Assembly (NCBI GenBank): GCA_027604665.1
Contig: JADGIZ010000029.1
Coordinates: forward strand, 1-39,365
DNA length: 39,365 nt
Source of the DNA: Polyrhizophydium stewartii
Lineage: Eukaryota > Chytridiomycota > Chytridiomycetes > Rhizophydiales
Reading direction: 5' to 3'
The notes beneath the pieces are model-generated. The model had not been told where the DNA came from. It ran no database searches and was given only the letters and a program-made list of their open reading frames with translations. Below, one piece after another: positions 11,827 through 23,984 of this stretch; position 1 is the first letter of the stretch; every line of letters starts with the position of its first letter. The translations under genes and the position numbers were made by a program.

Positions 11827-11870
11827 CGAGCGGGGCCTCATTTGATGAGGCGCGCGTTCCGCGCCGCGAC
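11827..11870 (+). repeat. Double-hairpin element (GCGGGG / GCGCG type)
   Basis: Two adjacent hairpins: CCTCAT-TTG-ATGAGG and GCGCG-TTC-CGCGC, preceded by GCGGGG. An inverted copy lies at 34866-34912. The stems are identical in the two copies, while the first loop differs and the stem there gains one A-T pair. The plus-strand open frame 11739-12017 runs through this element and is not considered a gene. Confidence 0.75.
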
Positions 11871-12497
11871 CGGTCCAACCTCCACAACCAATGCCGCAAA
11901 CTATTTAAGCAATCTTTAGCTAATACTTTTCAATCACTAACTTTTCCTGTAGCGTTTGTTGTTCTGGTTACTTCATCTACACCATCTTGGATGCGGTTTC
12001 ATCTGAAACCCAAATGAATGAAGGTCTGAGGTACGAAATATCGAAATGTTGTTAATGTAATCGGACGGAGTCCTTACAGAATTCTGATAGATCAAATCTG
12101 AGTTATTCGAATGGAATATAATTAGTAGTTAGTCTAAATAATGATAAGTGAGTGTTGGGCTTCATTAGAAGGCTGAAAGGAACGACAGAAGCGGCGTTGC
12201 TAGGCGCGAGCTGATTAACTTGATGTTCGAGCTGAGCTAAACCAATTAAATAACTATCTTGGCCCCCCATAGACCATGAGAATATGGGGGGAAATATGTT
12301 ATAAGAGCTTGGGCAACTCTTTACAATCAATTTAGGGAATCTGAGTAGCTTGGCGATCTAGCAATATATTAAAATGGAAATAGATGTATTATAAATTAAA
12401 TACAAGAGAATTCTACATAATAGAGGATATTACACAATTAGACTTCTAGAATCTAATAAAATTAATGTGTCCACACAGATAAAGGATATATAATATT

Positions 12498-12705
12498 GGG
12501 AGAAGTTGAGGAGGAAATAATTGAGAATTAGTGGAGGTGAAAGAGAAAGGAGTGGTAGGTAAGAGAAGAATGATGAATAAGTGAAAGTAGAAGATGAACT
12601 GAATATGTCTAGATAGGAGAAGATCAGGATAATGAGATGAGTAAATAGAGATGAATGGATAAAGAAGATGTGAAGGAAGAATTAGATTAATAGTTGCTTT
12701 AGTTT
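12498..12705 (+). other. Purine-rich tract of about 200 bp
   Basis: The plus strand is overwhelmingly A and G here (for example GGAGAAGTTGAGGAGGAAAT and GAAAGAGAAAGGAGTGG), in marked contrast to its flanks. Frames across it are broken by TAA and TGA, so it is not coding. Such asymmetry can accompany a replication or transcription landmark, or simply be a decayed simple repeat; the sequence does not decide. Confidence 0.6.
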
Positions 12706-13883
12706 GTGGATAAATAGAATAGGTGTCGTAGGGGGGGAGGATTCGATGAGATCTGATTTTGATGGTTGTTACCCTGTCCCGATTGGTCTTGGGCTATTAA
12801 CCTGGGGTGAAACGAATTGTTGATTATTGGAATCGGGACCCTCATTTAGATGGGTTTTGTCTATCCATAGCAATCAGGGTATCTTTTGGATTTGGGGTGG
12901 GGTCGTAGACCCCTCCTGGGCGAATTGGCGCTTTTTTAGCACCCCTACGTCTAATACCAGGTTTTGATAGGACCAATTCTTAAGTAGCCATTTGTAGCTT
13001 ACATGCTAGAAAACCATTTGAATACACCAGATGGCTAATATTCAAAATAGACCGGATAAAACCATAGGCAAATACAGCCCGCCGCGGTCGGGCAAAATCT
13101 TATCCGATGATTAAATTAATTTAACGGTTAAATTGGCGATCGCAGCCACAAAAACCATAATTATTCTGCTGTAGATTGTACTTATAGCTAATCAATTTAG
13201 GATCACTTATTGGTAATTTAGAAATCTCGACATTAATTATTTACAAGAAGCGATTAGTCCCTGTTCTATTTATTATAGCTTACAGCAGCTAATTAGTTAA
13301 CTAATAATAATTTCAATCTAGATATTTGGTATTTTAGACCAATTAATATTTTACATAAATTATTTACTAATTTGATTTAATCATGGGGATCTTTATTAGA
13401 ATTTTGGTCTTAATGCAACCATCAATTATTTCATTCACCAACAAGCAATATTGCACTATAAAGGTATAAATCTATATTGAAAGGATAATGCTGTCTGCTC
13501 TAAATGAGAGCCTCAATTGATTCATTGCTGGTACTAAATCAGTAGCAACTAATTGAAGCTGCGATTAATTTAATGCGTATCGGCCTCATAAAGATTGGAC
13601 TATGGATTTTTAGTTTCTGATCCTAGTTAGATTCAACAGCGCATCTATTAGATCTATCAATGGTCTAATCAGTGATTATATCTTTTTATGTCATGGTGTA
13701 TAAGAGCTTTATATAAATAACTATTAATTACAGCACTTTATAGCGAATTATGGACCTAATGGGTACCAGAAGATCATACGCAGTGTTAACAGATTTAGTT
13801 GGAGCCATAAAATTATTAATCAAGAGCCAAGGGTTGGATCAATATACAATTAACTTCTAATCTTAATTAACCCTAGATCTCCC

Positions 13884-13921
13884 TCGAGGTGGACGTGCCC
13901 GCCCCGCGTTCACCTCCACGA
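13884..13921 (-). repeat. GTGGAGGTG palindromic element, inverted copy
   Basis: CGAGGTGGACG ... GTTCACCTCCACG encloses a GC core with GCCCGCCCCGC. It is the inverted form of the elements at 25019-25059 and 27896-27935, whose core is ACCGCGGGGCGGGC, and is related to 24309-24340. Confidence 0.75.
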
Positions 13922-14177
13922 TTTAGTATGGATTTGGTATCAATTTCTTATAGGTTCAAAATAGACAATAACTTATTCAGTGCGATCTTGTATAATATAA
14001 AGATATTTCCTGTTAATAGATTGTTTTATTAGAAGTTGCTAAAGATCAAACCGAGTGAGTATATCGATAGGATCGCCTAAATAGCAGAATAAGACAGGAG
14101 TTATTGAGAGACCTAATCTTTTAATTAATGGTCGTGATGTCAGCCGCTCACAAACTCTTAGTTTGTTTAGCTCTTCT

Positions 14178-14466
14178 AAGGACCCGGCCCCATTTTTCAA
14201 AATTGACCGCTACGTCGCTCCGGCCCGCCCCCTTGAGGGGCGGGGGAGCCTTGTAAAGGCTCCGGTCGCTCCGCCGCTCCATATCGCGTTTTACTCGTTT
14301 TCACGCGCCCGCGCCACAACCCCTTATAGATGATTTAGGTAGTTGTTCCCCATAAGTAGATTACGACAAGATACAATAGATCATTAGGAAAGGGTAGCCC
14401 GGTTGACTATACAAGAGTAGCCGTCGAGGCCTTAAAGGCCTCGGCCTCCTTTAAGGAGGCCAGTGG
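14178..14466. repeat. GC hairpin composite
   Basis: Modules in order: a GGACCCGGCCCC segment, CCGCTACGTCGCTCCGGCCC, CCCCTTGAGGGGCGGGG, GGAGCCTTGTAAAGGCTCC, GGTCGCTCCGCCGCTCC, then after AT-rich sequence CGAGGCCTTAAAGGCCTCGG and GCCTCCTTTAAGGAGGC (about 14428-14461). The open frame 14463-14663 starts at the end of the last hairpin and is not supported as a gene. Confidence 0.75.
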
Positions 14467-15489
14467 CGTATGAACGTATTTTGTCTATCATTTTATTCTA
14501 TCCTCATACGCTTCAACCTGAGCACTGGAATGAAATGAAGCGCGGAGGGTATCTGCTAGCCAAGACAAGGTCTGCTGGCGTACAGTTGAAGCGGAGGAAT
14601 GGCTTGAGGCACAATACATCAAAAAGTGTCGGTACTAATAAAAGATTAAATGATGACGAGTAAATCAAAAGCTAATTATTGACGATTGACAGGAATCCAT
14701 AACATGAAAGTAACTAAAGACCTTAGAAATTGCGATTGATCACCAAAAGTTGCTTATGTTATCACTTGTTAGCTTAAGGGTAATAAAGAATTACCTATAA
14801 AAATAGAACCAAAATAATCGAGTAACTATGGAGATAATATTTCGTATCTCATAAACGTTGGTGATTGGTTGGGTTGGATCAATTGATTACTTTCTTATTA
14901 TAAACGGACTAGCTATCGCTCAGATAATTTATCACCAACCTACATAGAGTAAAACTCATAATAGTAAAGCCACAATAAATTATCTACAAAATCCCGATCC
15001 GCGTTAGCCGGGCCGGAGGCCCTCCGCGCTTCCGCGCCGAGATCGGGATTGCCCCTCACGGGCCTAATCCTATGAGTCACTCTGTCCATAAAACTAAATT
15101 ACTGATAAATGAAGACTTATTTATACTTAGATATACCCCCGAGTCTAATTCTTGTACTCTCGCTCTATTTACTAAGATAAGTTGATTAAGATTAACTCAT
15201 AGGAAGGAATAATTCTAATGTAGTACCAATGATTACCTAGAGCTTAAGCGGCTTCGCGATTAAAAGCTTCGACTAAAACCCAACGAGCTAAAGTAGTTGG
15301 TATAATAGCATTTACGGTTCTTAAATAACACATTTAATTAATCAAGGGAATAGTGTTTCTATTTCAGCTCTGTATGTTGAGCGGGAATTATCCTTACAAC
15401 CAATCTCTAAATTCGGATAAACCTCCGCGGCAATTCTACCCTTGCAAGGTCATCTAAATAAACCATAGATGAGCTTATAAAAAAGTATA
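14467..15489. other. Spacer with GC elements
   Basis: No gene recognised. A GC element at 14997-15066 has an ATCCCGATC ... GATCGGGAT outer pairing, inner GGGCC-GGA-GGCCC and GCGC hairpins, and a final CCCCTCACGGGCCTAATCC. It looks like a longer, degenerate member of the X-hairpin-X'-hairpin-X family. The 29-bp repeat at 15409-15437 is listed separately. Confidence 0.5.
15409..15437 (+). repeat. 29-bp dispersed repeat, copy 1
   Basis: AAATTCGGATAAACCTCCGC followed by GGCAATTCT is identical to 31681-31709. Flanks also share TCTCT just upstream. The CCGCGGCAATTC end matches the right end of the double-hairpin element at 16363-16401, so this may be a truncated element that was copied as a unit. 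Confidence 0.8.
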
Positions 15490-16927
15490 CAAATAAATTA
15501 TTATATTATAATTAAAGAATAAAATACATTTAGAGTTAAATTATAGCTTTCTTTCTAATTTAGATAGGTGACATAGACTTGGTTTACTCTATATAATCTT
15601 GTATTTCTACCGGGGAAGAAGATCTGGATAATAAAAATTCCTATAGATTGGCGCGACTAGTCGCGCTCATCGCCCCTCCGGGCCGATTTATTGGTTCTGA
15701 AGGGTTGCAACCATTCTTATAAATTAAAGACAAGAGATTTTATTAGAAAGATGATAGAAGCAGATAGCTTCACACTGGATCCTATAAAAGTTTTGAATTA
15801 GATTATGATTTTATTTGGTTAACTTATCTGAAGAATTTATTGAAATATACAGGATATATTATTTAAGTAAAGGATTATTTATATAATTTGGAATCTATCC
15901 CAATTGTAAATCTTTGGATCCAATAATAAAGTTGAGACTTCATAATCTAATCTGGATCTTTCTACATTCTTTATAGGGTATAACCCACTTAGCCTTTTTA
16001 TCATGGATCGGTTACAATTTTATCATTCGTAATATCTATTATTGGTCTATTTTATCTGGTCTTATACTATTTATTAGGGTCTATTCCACTTTTCCTATAA
16101 TTTGAATAGAACTGGAGAGTACCCATATACTTAATAAGAGAATCCCAATTAAATTAGTTGGTTAGACTACCAGAAAATTCTGATATTTGAGATCAACTCG
16201 TAGAATCCAATATATAGGTAATTATTTGTCTAATAGGGTATTCTATACATTATCTTGCTATAAAAAATGAGGAGAGTACACCCTCTTAGGTTAAGTGTAG
16301 GTATGTATCTTCTCAGTTTAAAAATCTAACCAATTCTTTCTTTTTAATAAATATATTGGCACAATTCGCCCGGAGGGGGAATTCCCGCTACGCGGCAATT
16401 CTAAAGTAAAGGAGTGTACCGTACTATCAATTTTAGATGTAACAATCTTAGATTAGGATTCAGAACTTTTCTAGTATATCCTTCTATTATAGGTTATAAA
16501 AAATACAATTAATTAAGAGAAGTAAAATCTATCCAAGGTAACCTTCATATTTTAATAAAAGAATAGGAGAAATCTTTTAGATAAATTAATTAGACTACAA
16601 AGTTAAACTATATATAAGAAAGAAATTAGCTATGGATTTATGGTTGGGTACTCACCAATTGGATCAGAGAATATAAACTAAGGATTCTCACCTAATTTAT
16701 CTTTTATAGTAAACAGATATATCTCTATATTCTAGTTGGGTTCATTTTTATATAACTAGCTTCTCCTCTACTTAGCTGTCTCTTCTCTTTGGATCTATAA
16801 TTATTGATAATTAAATAAAGTGTTCTATCCCAATTGACCTCCTGGAATTATATGAATTAAAGGATATAGAAGTTAGAGAACTTAAAAGAAAGAAGATTGT
16901 AGTATGTTTCTCGGTCTAGACTGAGGT
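15490..16927. other. AT-rich spacer, block II
   Basis: Same composition and word usage as block I. No gene recognised. It contains a GC island at about 15648-15688 (CGCGACTAGTCGCG and CGCCCCTCCGGGC) and the double-hairpin element at 16363-16401. Confidence 0.6.
16363..16401 (+). repeat. Double-hairpin element, X = AATTC
   Basis: AATTC (16363-16367), hairpin GCCCGGAGGGG, GAATTC (16379-16384), hairpin CCGCTACGCGGC, AATTC (16397-16401). The same three-word, two-hairpin layout as at 1190. The first hairpin is shared with 21343-21413. Confidence 0.75.
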
Positions 16928-17830
16928 GCACATATTAGGTCGTCGTGGAGTCGAATCAGAGATTCGATTCCACCTCAATTTGTGGTTTTTATCAATAGAT
17001 GGAATGTATAGCCATGGGTCTGACTAGGTACGTATCGGCTTACTCGGCAAGCTCATTCGCCTCACTTTTGGGGGCGCGTCAACGACCCAGGCTAGATGGA
17101 TGAGGTTACAATTTGGCTTCAATCAATGAGGAGGCTACCAACAAAATACCATTCTTTTCTTACGGTCTTTTCTGATATCCCGCTATATACACCATCTAAT
17201 ATAGAAATAAAGAGGAGGTAATCCAGAGGCAAAAAATGGACAATCAACATTTTAGTGAAAATCTCCGTCGCGGCCGATCTTTGATCGTCGCTAAAGCGAG
17301 CTGACGCGACGCCACACCGTGGCCGGCCCTTTGGCCGACCCCCTCGAGGCCTTGAAGGCCTCCGGATATATCCGTAAGGGGGGCTGACGCGACGCCACGC
17401 ACGCTAGTCCGATTTTTATTATAAATTACTGTAGTGTTTATTAATAGTTGCTCCACTACAATAATCTGATAGAATAGCAGCTCGTATGAGCTGCCACTCG
17501 CCCCAAGGGCCGATTTTCTCTATATGCTCTGTAGAGTTCTTAAACCTTAATCTAGTATTGAAATACTTCAAATTTAATATAATCATTACATTCAGATCCC
17601 ATTATTGTTTAACCTAAAAATAGGACGCAGCGGAGCGGTCGTGACTAGCCTCCTGTGAGGAGGCGACGTCGCGGCTCCGAATCACACTAAAACTAGATCA
17701 CTTCAGAAAGAGGGTATCTCAAATTCCACAATATCAGCCCCATCGAAGATGGGGGGCGACCGGCCCCCCTTAAGGGGGCCGCCGGTGCTTCAAGCACCGG
17801 GCCTCAGAAGAGCTTCTGAGGCGACGTCGC
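16928..17830. repeat. GC-hairpin rich region
   Basis: A series of palindromes separated by short AT-rich runs: GTGGA-GTCGAATC-AGA-GATTCGATTCCAC (about 16945), the element at 17013-17091, a composite at 17265-17405 (GGCCGGCCCTTTGGCC, CGAGGCCTTGAAGGCCTCCGG, GGCTGACGCGACGCCAC), the CAGCTCGTATGAGCTG stem (about 17479), GCCTCC-TGTGA-GGAGGC (about 17648), and a composite at 17738-17830 with CCCCATCGAAGATGGGG, GGCCCCCCTTAAGGGGGCC, GGTGCTTCAAGCACC, a 22-bp palindrome at 17801-17822 and GACGTCGC. The minus-strand frame 17244-17456 is read-through. Confidence 0.75.
17013..17107 (+). mobile_element. Diverged copy of the 81-bp inverted-repeat element
   Basis: Core TACGTATCGGCTTACTCGGC and AAGCTCATTCGCCTCACT are identical to the copy at 37584-37664. 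The terminal repeats have decayed: CATGGGTCTGA on the left and CGACCCAGG on the right. Both copies are followed by the same flank, CTAGATGGATGAGGTTA. The flank is therefore either part of the mobile unit or evidence that the copies arose by duplication rather than insertion. Confidence 0.7.
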
Positions 17831-18839
17831 GACACAAATGATGCATATCTGTTGAGGTGTAAATAATCTATGCAAGGAGATGAATTGAGGTCTAATAGGA
17901 ATATCCTTGCTCTTTTAATTAAATGAGGATTTCTGATCTTGCTAGAATAGTCCTCAAATAGAGTTAGTAATGTAACATAGGTAGTCGATCCAATGGATCG
18001 AGCATTATAGTAGAAGGTTGGTGGTCAATACGATAGGCAACCAGATATATCAAGTTGAATTCAAGTGATTAACCGTTTTAGTTAAACCAATCTTTTCTAC
18101 TTACTCAATTTATCCAACCACCGTAGGTGGTTCATTGTCCTTTTACCTAGATCTGGCTCGATCAATCGAGCGACTGCGTGATTATACTATTACACAAACC
18201 ATCAAATCTCAATAGGAAAGATCCTGAAACCAATTTTAAAACTATCCTTGCCCCTCTGAGACCATGAGAATATGGGGGAATAAAATAAAAAGAATCTGAT
18301 CGAGGCAGCCAACGATTAAAGCTATCAATGCTTGAGGCAAATAAGTACCAACTAGGGAAAATGAAAAGTAACTCATGTGAGTGGTGAAATAGAATGTGAG
18401 ACAGATTCTTCATACAATAGTACTACGTTTAGGGCAAGCAATGAGTGCGTAGAGTCCTCAATTTAGTTTTCATTTAAATGTAATATACCATGACCATAGC
18501 CTCTGCTCTGTATTACATTAAAATTATTAGAACACTACCCCAACTGTGAGGCGGTGGATAGGAAATTGTAGTAGACACAACTCTAAAACTGGAGTTGTAA
18601 ATCCAAATTCACAATTTGATAGGGTTGTAGGAGCTACGCTCCGATCGGGGGAACACAAATGAGTTTTGCATATCATCTAATCGTGAAACCACTCAAGAAG
18701 AGGAGACGTCAAATGCAATTGGTTGATTGAAGGTAAATAGAGAGAAGACGCATAAGTTCAACATTGATGGAGATAGAGTTACTACGTAACTTAAATAAAT
18801 AAATGTGAGCCTTGGATTTGAGCAATTATTGGTGGGGTT
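17831..18839. other. Spacer
   Basis: No gene recognised. Holds a GAGCGACTGCGTGATTA repeat (18168-18184) and the second copy of GACCATGAGAATATGGGGG (about 18261) within a segment resembling 12240-12300. A minus-strand frame at 18162-18413 begins and ends in these repeats and is not convincing. Confidence 0.45.
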
Positions 18840-19178
18840 TGTAGGACCTCCGGTCCGCCTCATCGGGGCGGTAAGGGCCCCGCCCCTCAAGGGGCGGGCC
18901 CGATTTGACGTATCGTCGCGCTCACCTAGTTCGCTTGACTCACTCTGATGGGCCCCGCCCGATGAGGTTCGACGTCGAGCCGCGGCGGAGCCGCTCCAAT
19001 CGAGATGAGGTTACATTTGATCTTGTGGCAAAAATCAATCGAGATTCAGTGCCGCTAGGAGTCGCTCTCAAATCAGCGCCGATACGTCGATTTTGAGCCC
19101 CACAAATTCATTGATTCTTTTTTATTCAATTTTGAAATAGAACCCCATCGAAGATGGGGTCGCCCCCATGGGGCCGAT
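18840..19178. repeat. GC composite with remnant of the inverted-repeat element
   Basis: Modules: AGGACCTCCGGTCC, GGCGGTAAGGGCCCCGCCCC, CCCCTCAAGGGGCGGG. These are followed at about 18905-19015 by a diverged version of the 81-bp element (ACGTATCGTC...CACTCTGATGGGCCCCGCCC, then a late GATGAGGTTA) interrupted by GCGGCGGAGCCGCTCC. A CCCCATC-GAA-GATGGGG hairpin with GCCCCCATGGGGC follows at 19142-19175. The plus-strand frame 18905-19096 lies entirely in this mosaic. Confidence 0.65.
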
Positions 19179-21342
19179 CCTAAATAATTCCTCAACAGTT
19201 TTCAGCAAATATGTATAGAAATTGTGGGTCAACACTTTTAGATTACCATCCCCTATTATTTAACTTGTTTTTGACTTTGATTGATATTACCATTATTACT
19301 TAGGCTTATCAGTAATGGCCTACAGGATATTCGGATATTGGATTCCATTCAGTTGACTAACTCTAATAATTGCTCATCTAGGTACATCTGGTCTAATAAA
19401 TAATAGTAGTCTAACCCTAAATTGATTCTAATGAGTTTGGATTAATACCAACCTAAGTAGTCAAATAGTACTAATCCGAGGGTAAGCTGGAAAATAATAT
19501 AAAGAGATAATTTGAGCTCTACCTTATTATTAAGTAACTAGATTGCTTTCTTAGGGCGAACCGATAAATTACATCCTACATACTTGTGAAACTAGTTTAG
19601 GTTAAGGAAGTCAGACTGCTTTCCCAATAGTTCAAACTAAATCTGGATACGTTTCAGCTTAGATTCCAACCAATGAAATTAACAATCAGAAATCGTGCAG
19701 ATCTTCTTAGATGATTCCGGAGCTTTCTAAAAAGTTTCCTAATAAACTTATATGAACATAGATATTCGTGATCAACATTTGCTAGAACTTGTCAAAATTA
19801 GGATCTCTTCAATTGGTTCTAAACGTGCATGACTGGAATTTGTCACTGCGATTAACAATGGATTTATTTCTTTGTTACGATCCCATTATTTATTTTCATG
19901 TCAAACGATCTATTCTCTTAAATTACTTTACATTCATAATACTATCACGCTGTCGCTCTTTATTTGGATTATACATTTATCCTTATTTTCAATGAATCTG
20001 TTGCCTATACAATCATCTCAAATTGTTTCATGTAGAAATCGACTAATGGAGCAATCAACAACTTGCGTCAGGATGGTCAATTTCCAAAATTGCGGAGCCA
20101 CCCATCAATTTGCTGCTGCTTGAATAGTGATGATTTACCGTGAGCCGCTTTGCTACAAGTTAGTTATACACTTAATAACCACTATTATTAAATTTCTGTA
20201 GAGTTAACTAGATAAAGACATATGTTTACACGTTCTCGCAGGGTTAGATTCACTCCTCAAAGCTTTGCCTATGCTTCAATTACTTAAATACAGAACTCAA
20301 CCAAATCAGGTGGGCCCGAAGGAGCATGGTCTCATTAAAATCTACCAACGAAATTCAGGGAAGGGTTTATACAAAAAGGGCTCATGTATGGTCATATTGC
20401 CAAAGGTCAAGAGCTGTTGATAAATCCTCAATTGAGGTGCAGAGAGTTCTATTACTCTTTTAAAGACTCCAGCTAGAGGCCATCTCTCTGGCCGCCCCTC
20501 TCTTAGTCTAGTCAGTCAACCCTTGCTATCATTTAGGAGGGCGCCTCATAACAATAACCCAAAGACCTGCCGACGGGAGTAGCGAAAAAGGCTAAGATCT
20601 GTCACAAACTGGCTAGAACTTTTTATGCTTGATAAATCAGTTGTGACATATAGTGTGAAAATTCATAAATAGACGCTCTGCTTAATTTCAAAGACAAATA
20701 GCTTCGCTCTGAGTCAAAGTAACGCTTAGCTACAAGAGTAACTGCCAGGGTCGTTCTGATTTCAAGATCTACGATCTTTCGCTTTGCTGTGATTCAAAGA
20801 GGCACAACGTTCCAAAGAGGCACTTCGAAGGTCGCCCAATAAATAGTTTATAGGCTTCGAACTAAGAATTCTTCGCTGTGTCAACGTAATACTGAGCGCA
20901 ACCGTAGCCGCACGTTAGTTAGATCTCGGCGAATCTTTTATTGCAGGCCATAATCTTACCAATAGTCCATTAAGATAGTATGAGTCTCGTTCTGGTTCAT
21001 CTTGATAGAGAGATTTAGGAATAGCACCCTGAGATAGCATCTCATCTTGGCTGCCTGCTATTATTGAACTCCATTATGAAACCCCATTGTACGGTAATTG
21101 ATTTAGTCGTATAGGTGTTAACCAAATGGCAAAGACGCAAGCCGCGGGTATCCAGAGGGATCGCATGCCCACTTGAAGATCCCCATGTTCAAAAGGTCAT
21201 TTAGGGTTATACCTTTCTACCCTGGCCCCTTTAGGAGGGCGTCCTACAAATCAACTCACTCATTTTAGAACTGGAAAGGAGGATGGGTAGAAAGTACTAT
21301 GGTCCATAATACCCAATATTTCTTAAGGGAAAGGAGATGGAT
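19179..21342. other. Spacer, possible gene debris
   Basis: About 2.2 kb with no recognised gene. Overlapping plus-strand frames at 19789-20123 and short frames near 19260-19440 are open but carry no motif I can name. Searches by eye for conserved rRNA words (530 loop, decoding site, sarcin-ricin loop) and tRNA T-loops were negative. Confidence 0.4.
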
Positions 21343-21413
21343 AATTCGCCCGGAGGGGGAATTCGGGCCCTACAGGGCGAGTCATTGAAGTGACTCCGCT
21401 ACGCACTGAATTC
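21343..21413 (+). repeat. Triple-hairpin element, X = AATTC
   Basis: AATTC-GCCCGGAGGGG-GAATTC is shared with 16363-16401. It is followed by GGGCCCTACAGGGC, a GAGTCA-TTGAAG-TGACTC hairpin and CGCTACGCACTGAATTC. It looks like the two-hairpin element with an extra hairpin nested in its right half. Its right end matches the half-element at 6808-6830. Confidence 0.7.
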
Positions 21414-21523
21414 TCTTAGTTCATGGCAAACATAGACATTGAATAAAATTAACATCTCAAATTGATTTCAACTCGACAAATCCATATAAGTAAGACATTT
21501 GAACAACTAATAGTAAAACAATA

Positions 21524-21892
21524 TTAGAAGCGGCAATAGCATGCATATAGTGATTCGCTCAAATTGACTAATTCTTTATCACCTGAAATTAATGCAGGAA
21601 TTAGTAGCAGAAAAAAAGGCAATGAAATAAGAACAAGAATGAATAAAATCTTTAAAGGACTTTCACAACTATTAATAAAGCTAGTGGAGCTGAATGTCTT
21701 TCTATCCAATTTTGCATAGATAGGGGTAATAAAATTATTTATTTTTAATGAGTCTACTGCTTTGGCTCTATTATATATTCTTCCTCTAAAAACGAGGTCG
21801 GGGGAAATGAATATAACCTGGTCATATAATTCAGTGAGTCTTTGAATACCCCTTAGAAATATTACTAAAGAATTTAATAGGCAAACTATTGA
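21524..21892 (-). CDS. Hypothetical small membrane protein ORF
   Basis: The minus strand is open for 122 codons, from just after TAA at 21893-21895 to TAA at 21524-21526, with no TAA, TAG or TGA inside. No ATG starts it; the nearest candidate start is TTG at 21707-21709. The reading includes VFRGRIYNRAKAVDSLKINN and a hydrophobic stretch ILFILVLISLPFFLLLIPAL compatible with one membrane span. I do not recognise the family. In AT-rich DNA one such frame in a window this size could occur by chance, so confidence is low. Confidence 0.3.
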   Translation of the reverse strand, partial: SIVCLLNSLVIFLRGIQRLTELYDQVIFISPDLVFRGRIYNRAKAVDSLKINNFITPIYAKLDRKTFSSTSFINSCESPLKILFILVLISLPFFLLLIPALISGDKELVNLSESLYACYCRF

Positions 21893-23984
21893 TTACATAA
21901 ATGAATTAGATCCAAAGAAATGAGCACCATGACTAATAATATCAGTTTTATCCCCAATAAATTTGTAGTGATTGAACCATTATGAATAAAGATTTGTATT
22001 AAACCCCTCCTAAATGATTTAGAACCTAGTAGATTATTTGAGGAGTCCTCCCTTGATATATCTAGTTCAACCTACCCAAGGGACTTTACGTTAGAATAAA
22101 TTGATTCTATAATTCTATATCTAACCAATTCTGCTCCTCAGATAATCAAATATAGGAGTACACGCGGGTATATAAGGTCAAAACCAAAGAAATATCTAAG
22201 TTGAGACACATTTCTATTCTAGAACCAGCAAATTGATTAGAATAAAAGATCTGGTCAAATTGTTAGTGTAACACCTCAACTTTCTAGTTTTCTTTCTCAT
22301 ACAGCTTCTAGGATAGACATCATCTTGGGGGACCCTCCTTCTATAAGTCCAAACTAGTATGTCAATTATCTTCTTTTTGTTAAGGAGTCATTTATTTTAG
22401 ATGATAAACCGAGGGGTGTTAGAGAGGAAATACATCATTAATTTATTCCAAACTATTTAGGAGGTTCTTAATCAATGTGTACGATCAACTCTCTAGTGTA
22501 TATATATAGGGTGATCTTAAGCACTTTTATTTAAGGATATTCTCTAGCCCTTTCTTATATCCTATACTTTGAATCAAGAAATAGGAGGTTAATTATAAAC
22601 AGTAGTTTAGCTCCAATAGATAACACCTCATTTTGGTATGACATCTATCCATAATTTAGTTATTAAAGATCTACTATTGGTTATATAATAAGTCAGTATA
22701 GTTTTACATAATATAAGCTGTAAATAGGTAGGTCAAACCGACCCATTAGACAATTAGAAATAGACATAAGAAAGATGGATTGCCCAAAAAGTGTATATTC
22801 TCCCTTTGGATCTATCTGTTTTGTTTACTTGTTTCTCTTTCATATGGTTATGGATTAATATACAAGAAGGGTGCAGCCCGAATTAGGCTATCTATATTCT
22901 TTATTTATTATCAGGATACAAATTTAATTGAACCTCTCTGTAAGTATTTCCTATTCTTAAACTAGTCATTTATTTCCTTTGGATCTTGCCCTGGTAACAC
23001 ATATTGTAAGATTTAATAGAAGATTAGACAACTTAATTAATTAAGATAAGAAATTTACTTAGTAATGAACTGGATCTTAGAATTGAGGATATAGTATATT
23101 TCTATAAAAATTAGGTCCAACTAATAGAGATTAAAGTAATATAACTTTTAATGTTTGGAATCTCCCTGGGTAGGTGTAAGAAACTTAGAATAGAAAAGGG
23201 CTAGGGAAACTGATACAAAGATTTACTTAAGCTATTATATTTATCCATAGAAATTGGTCACCTTTCTTATAATAAATCTCTTCCATAATAATCGCTATAG
23301 AACCTCTTTTTTATCTCTAGATGATATAGGATTACAACAGGGGATGTACCCCTATCTTTAATTATTTAGTTTATAAGGATCTATGGGTAGAGAGAACATC
23401 CATACTTTAGAAGACCCTATCGATTAGATTAAATCTGTATCTTACTTAGGTTTAGGAAATTAAAAAGAATAATAGTTTAATAGATGGAGTTTCTCTAGAT
23501 CTAATGGATTAATATCTTATTCTTCCTGGGTTCTATTCTATAATAATTTGTGTGGTATACCTACTTCAATTTCTCCATGTGTTATTAAATAATATCTTCT
23601 ATAGAAGGGCTATCTAATCTCCCTCTAATTCTCATGGATAATCAGAATATAGATTAATTAGGTTTGATTCTTTTATTCTAGTCTAAACTGTTATCTACAT
23701 CAAATTAAGGTAATACAGCGTAGAGATCTAGGCCATCAAATCTATTATAGAAACCTTAGAATATCTAATAGTAAATACGTGTTTATTTCTTTACCTTTAT
23801 TCTTACCTATCATTGAGTATTACCTCCTGTATATTAGAATAGAAGATTAGAAGGGATTATGTAGAGAAATAATACCTCATCACAATGAGAGGTCTCCCCA
23901 ATAAAATAAATATTGCAACTTGAGCGACTGCGTGATTATTACTAAATTTCCCTTTAGAAAACGATCATTTTATAAAAATTAGTA
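21893..23984. other. AT-rich spacer, block III
   Basis: Same character as blocks I and II: AT-rich, CpG-poor, with GGGTAGGT near 23168 and TAGGTAGGTCAAACC near 22726. No gene recognised; the plus-strand frame 22780-22965 is short and unsupported. A GAGCGACTGCGTGATTA repeat lies at the right end (23922-23938). Confidence 0.55.

Larger units (their letters stand above)
11091..13880. other. Spacer with scattered palindromes
   Basis: No gene recognised. Contents: the double-hairpin element 11827-11870, a GGAC-GGA-GTCC hairpin followed by TTACAGAAT (about 12063, also at about 37300), the sequence GACCATGAGAATATGGGGG (about 12272) that recurs at about 18261 within roughly 60 bp of similar sequence, the purine tract 12498-12705, and the small stem GCCCG-CCGCGGT-CGGGC near 13078. 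A minus-strand frame at 12103-12330 spans the repeated segment and is not convincing. Confidence 0.5.

Noticed and set aside
21893..22010. TAA as a possible sense codon joining frames upstream of 21892
   Set aside because: There is no conserved gene here in which TAA occupies a constrained position, so the idea rests only on wanting a longer ORF.
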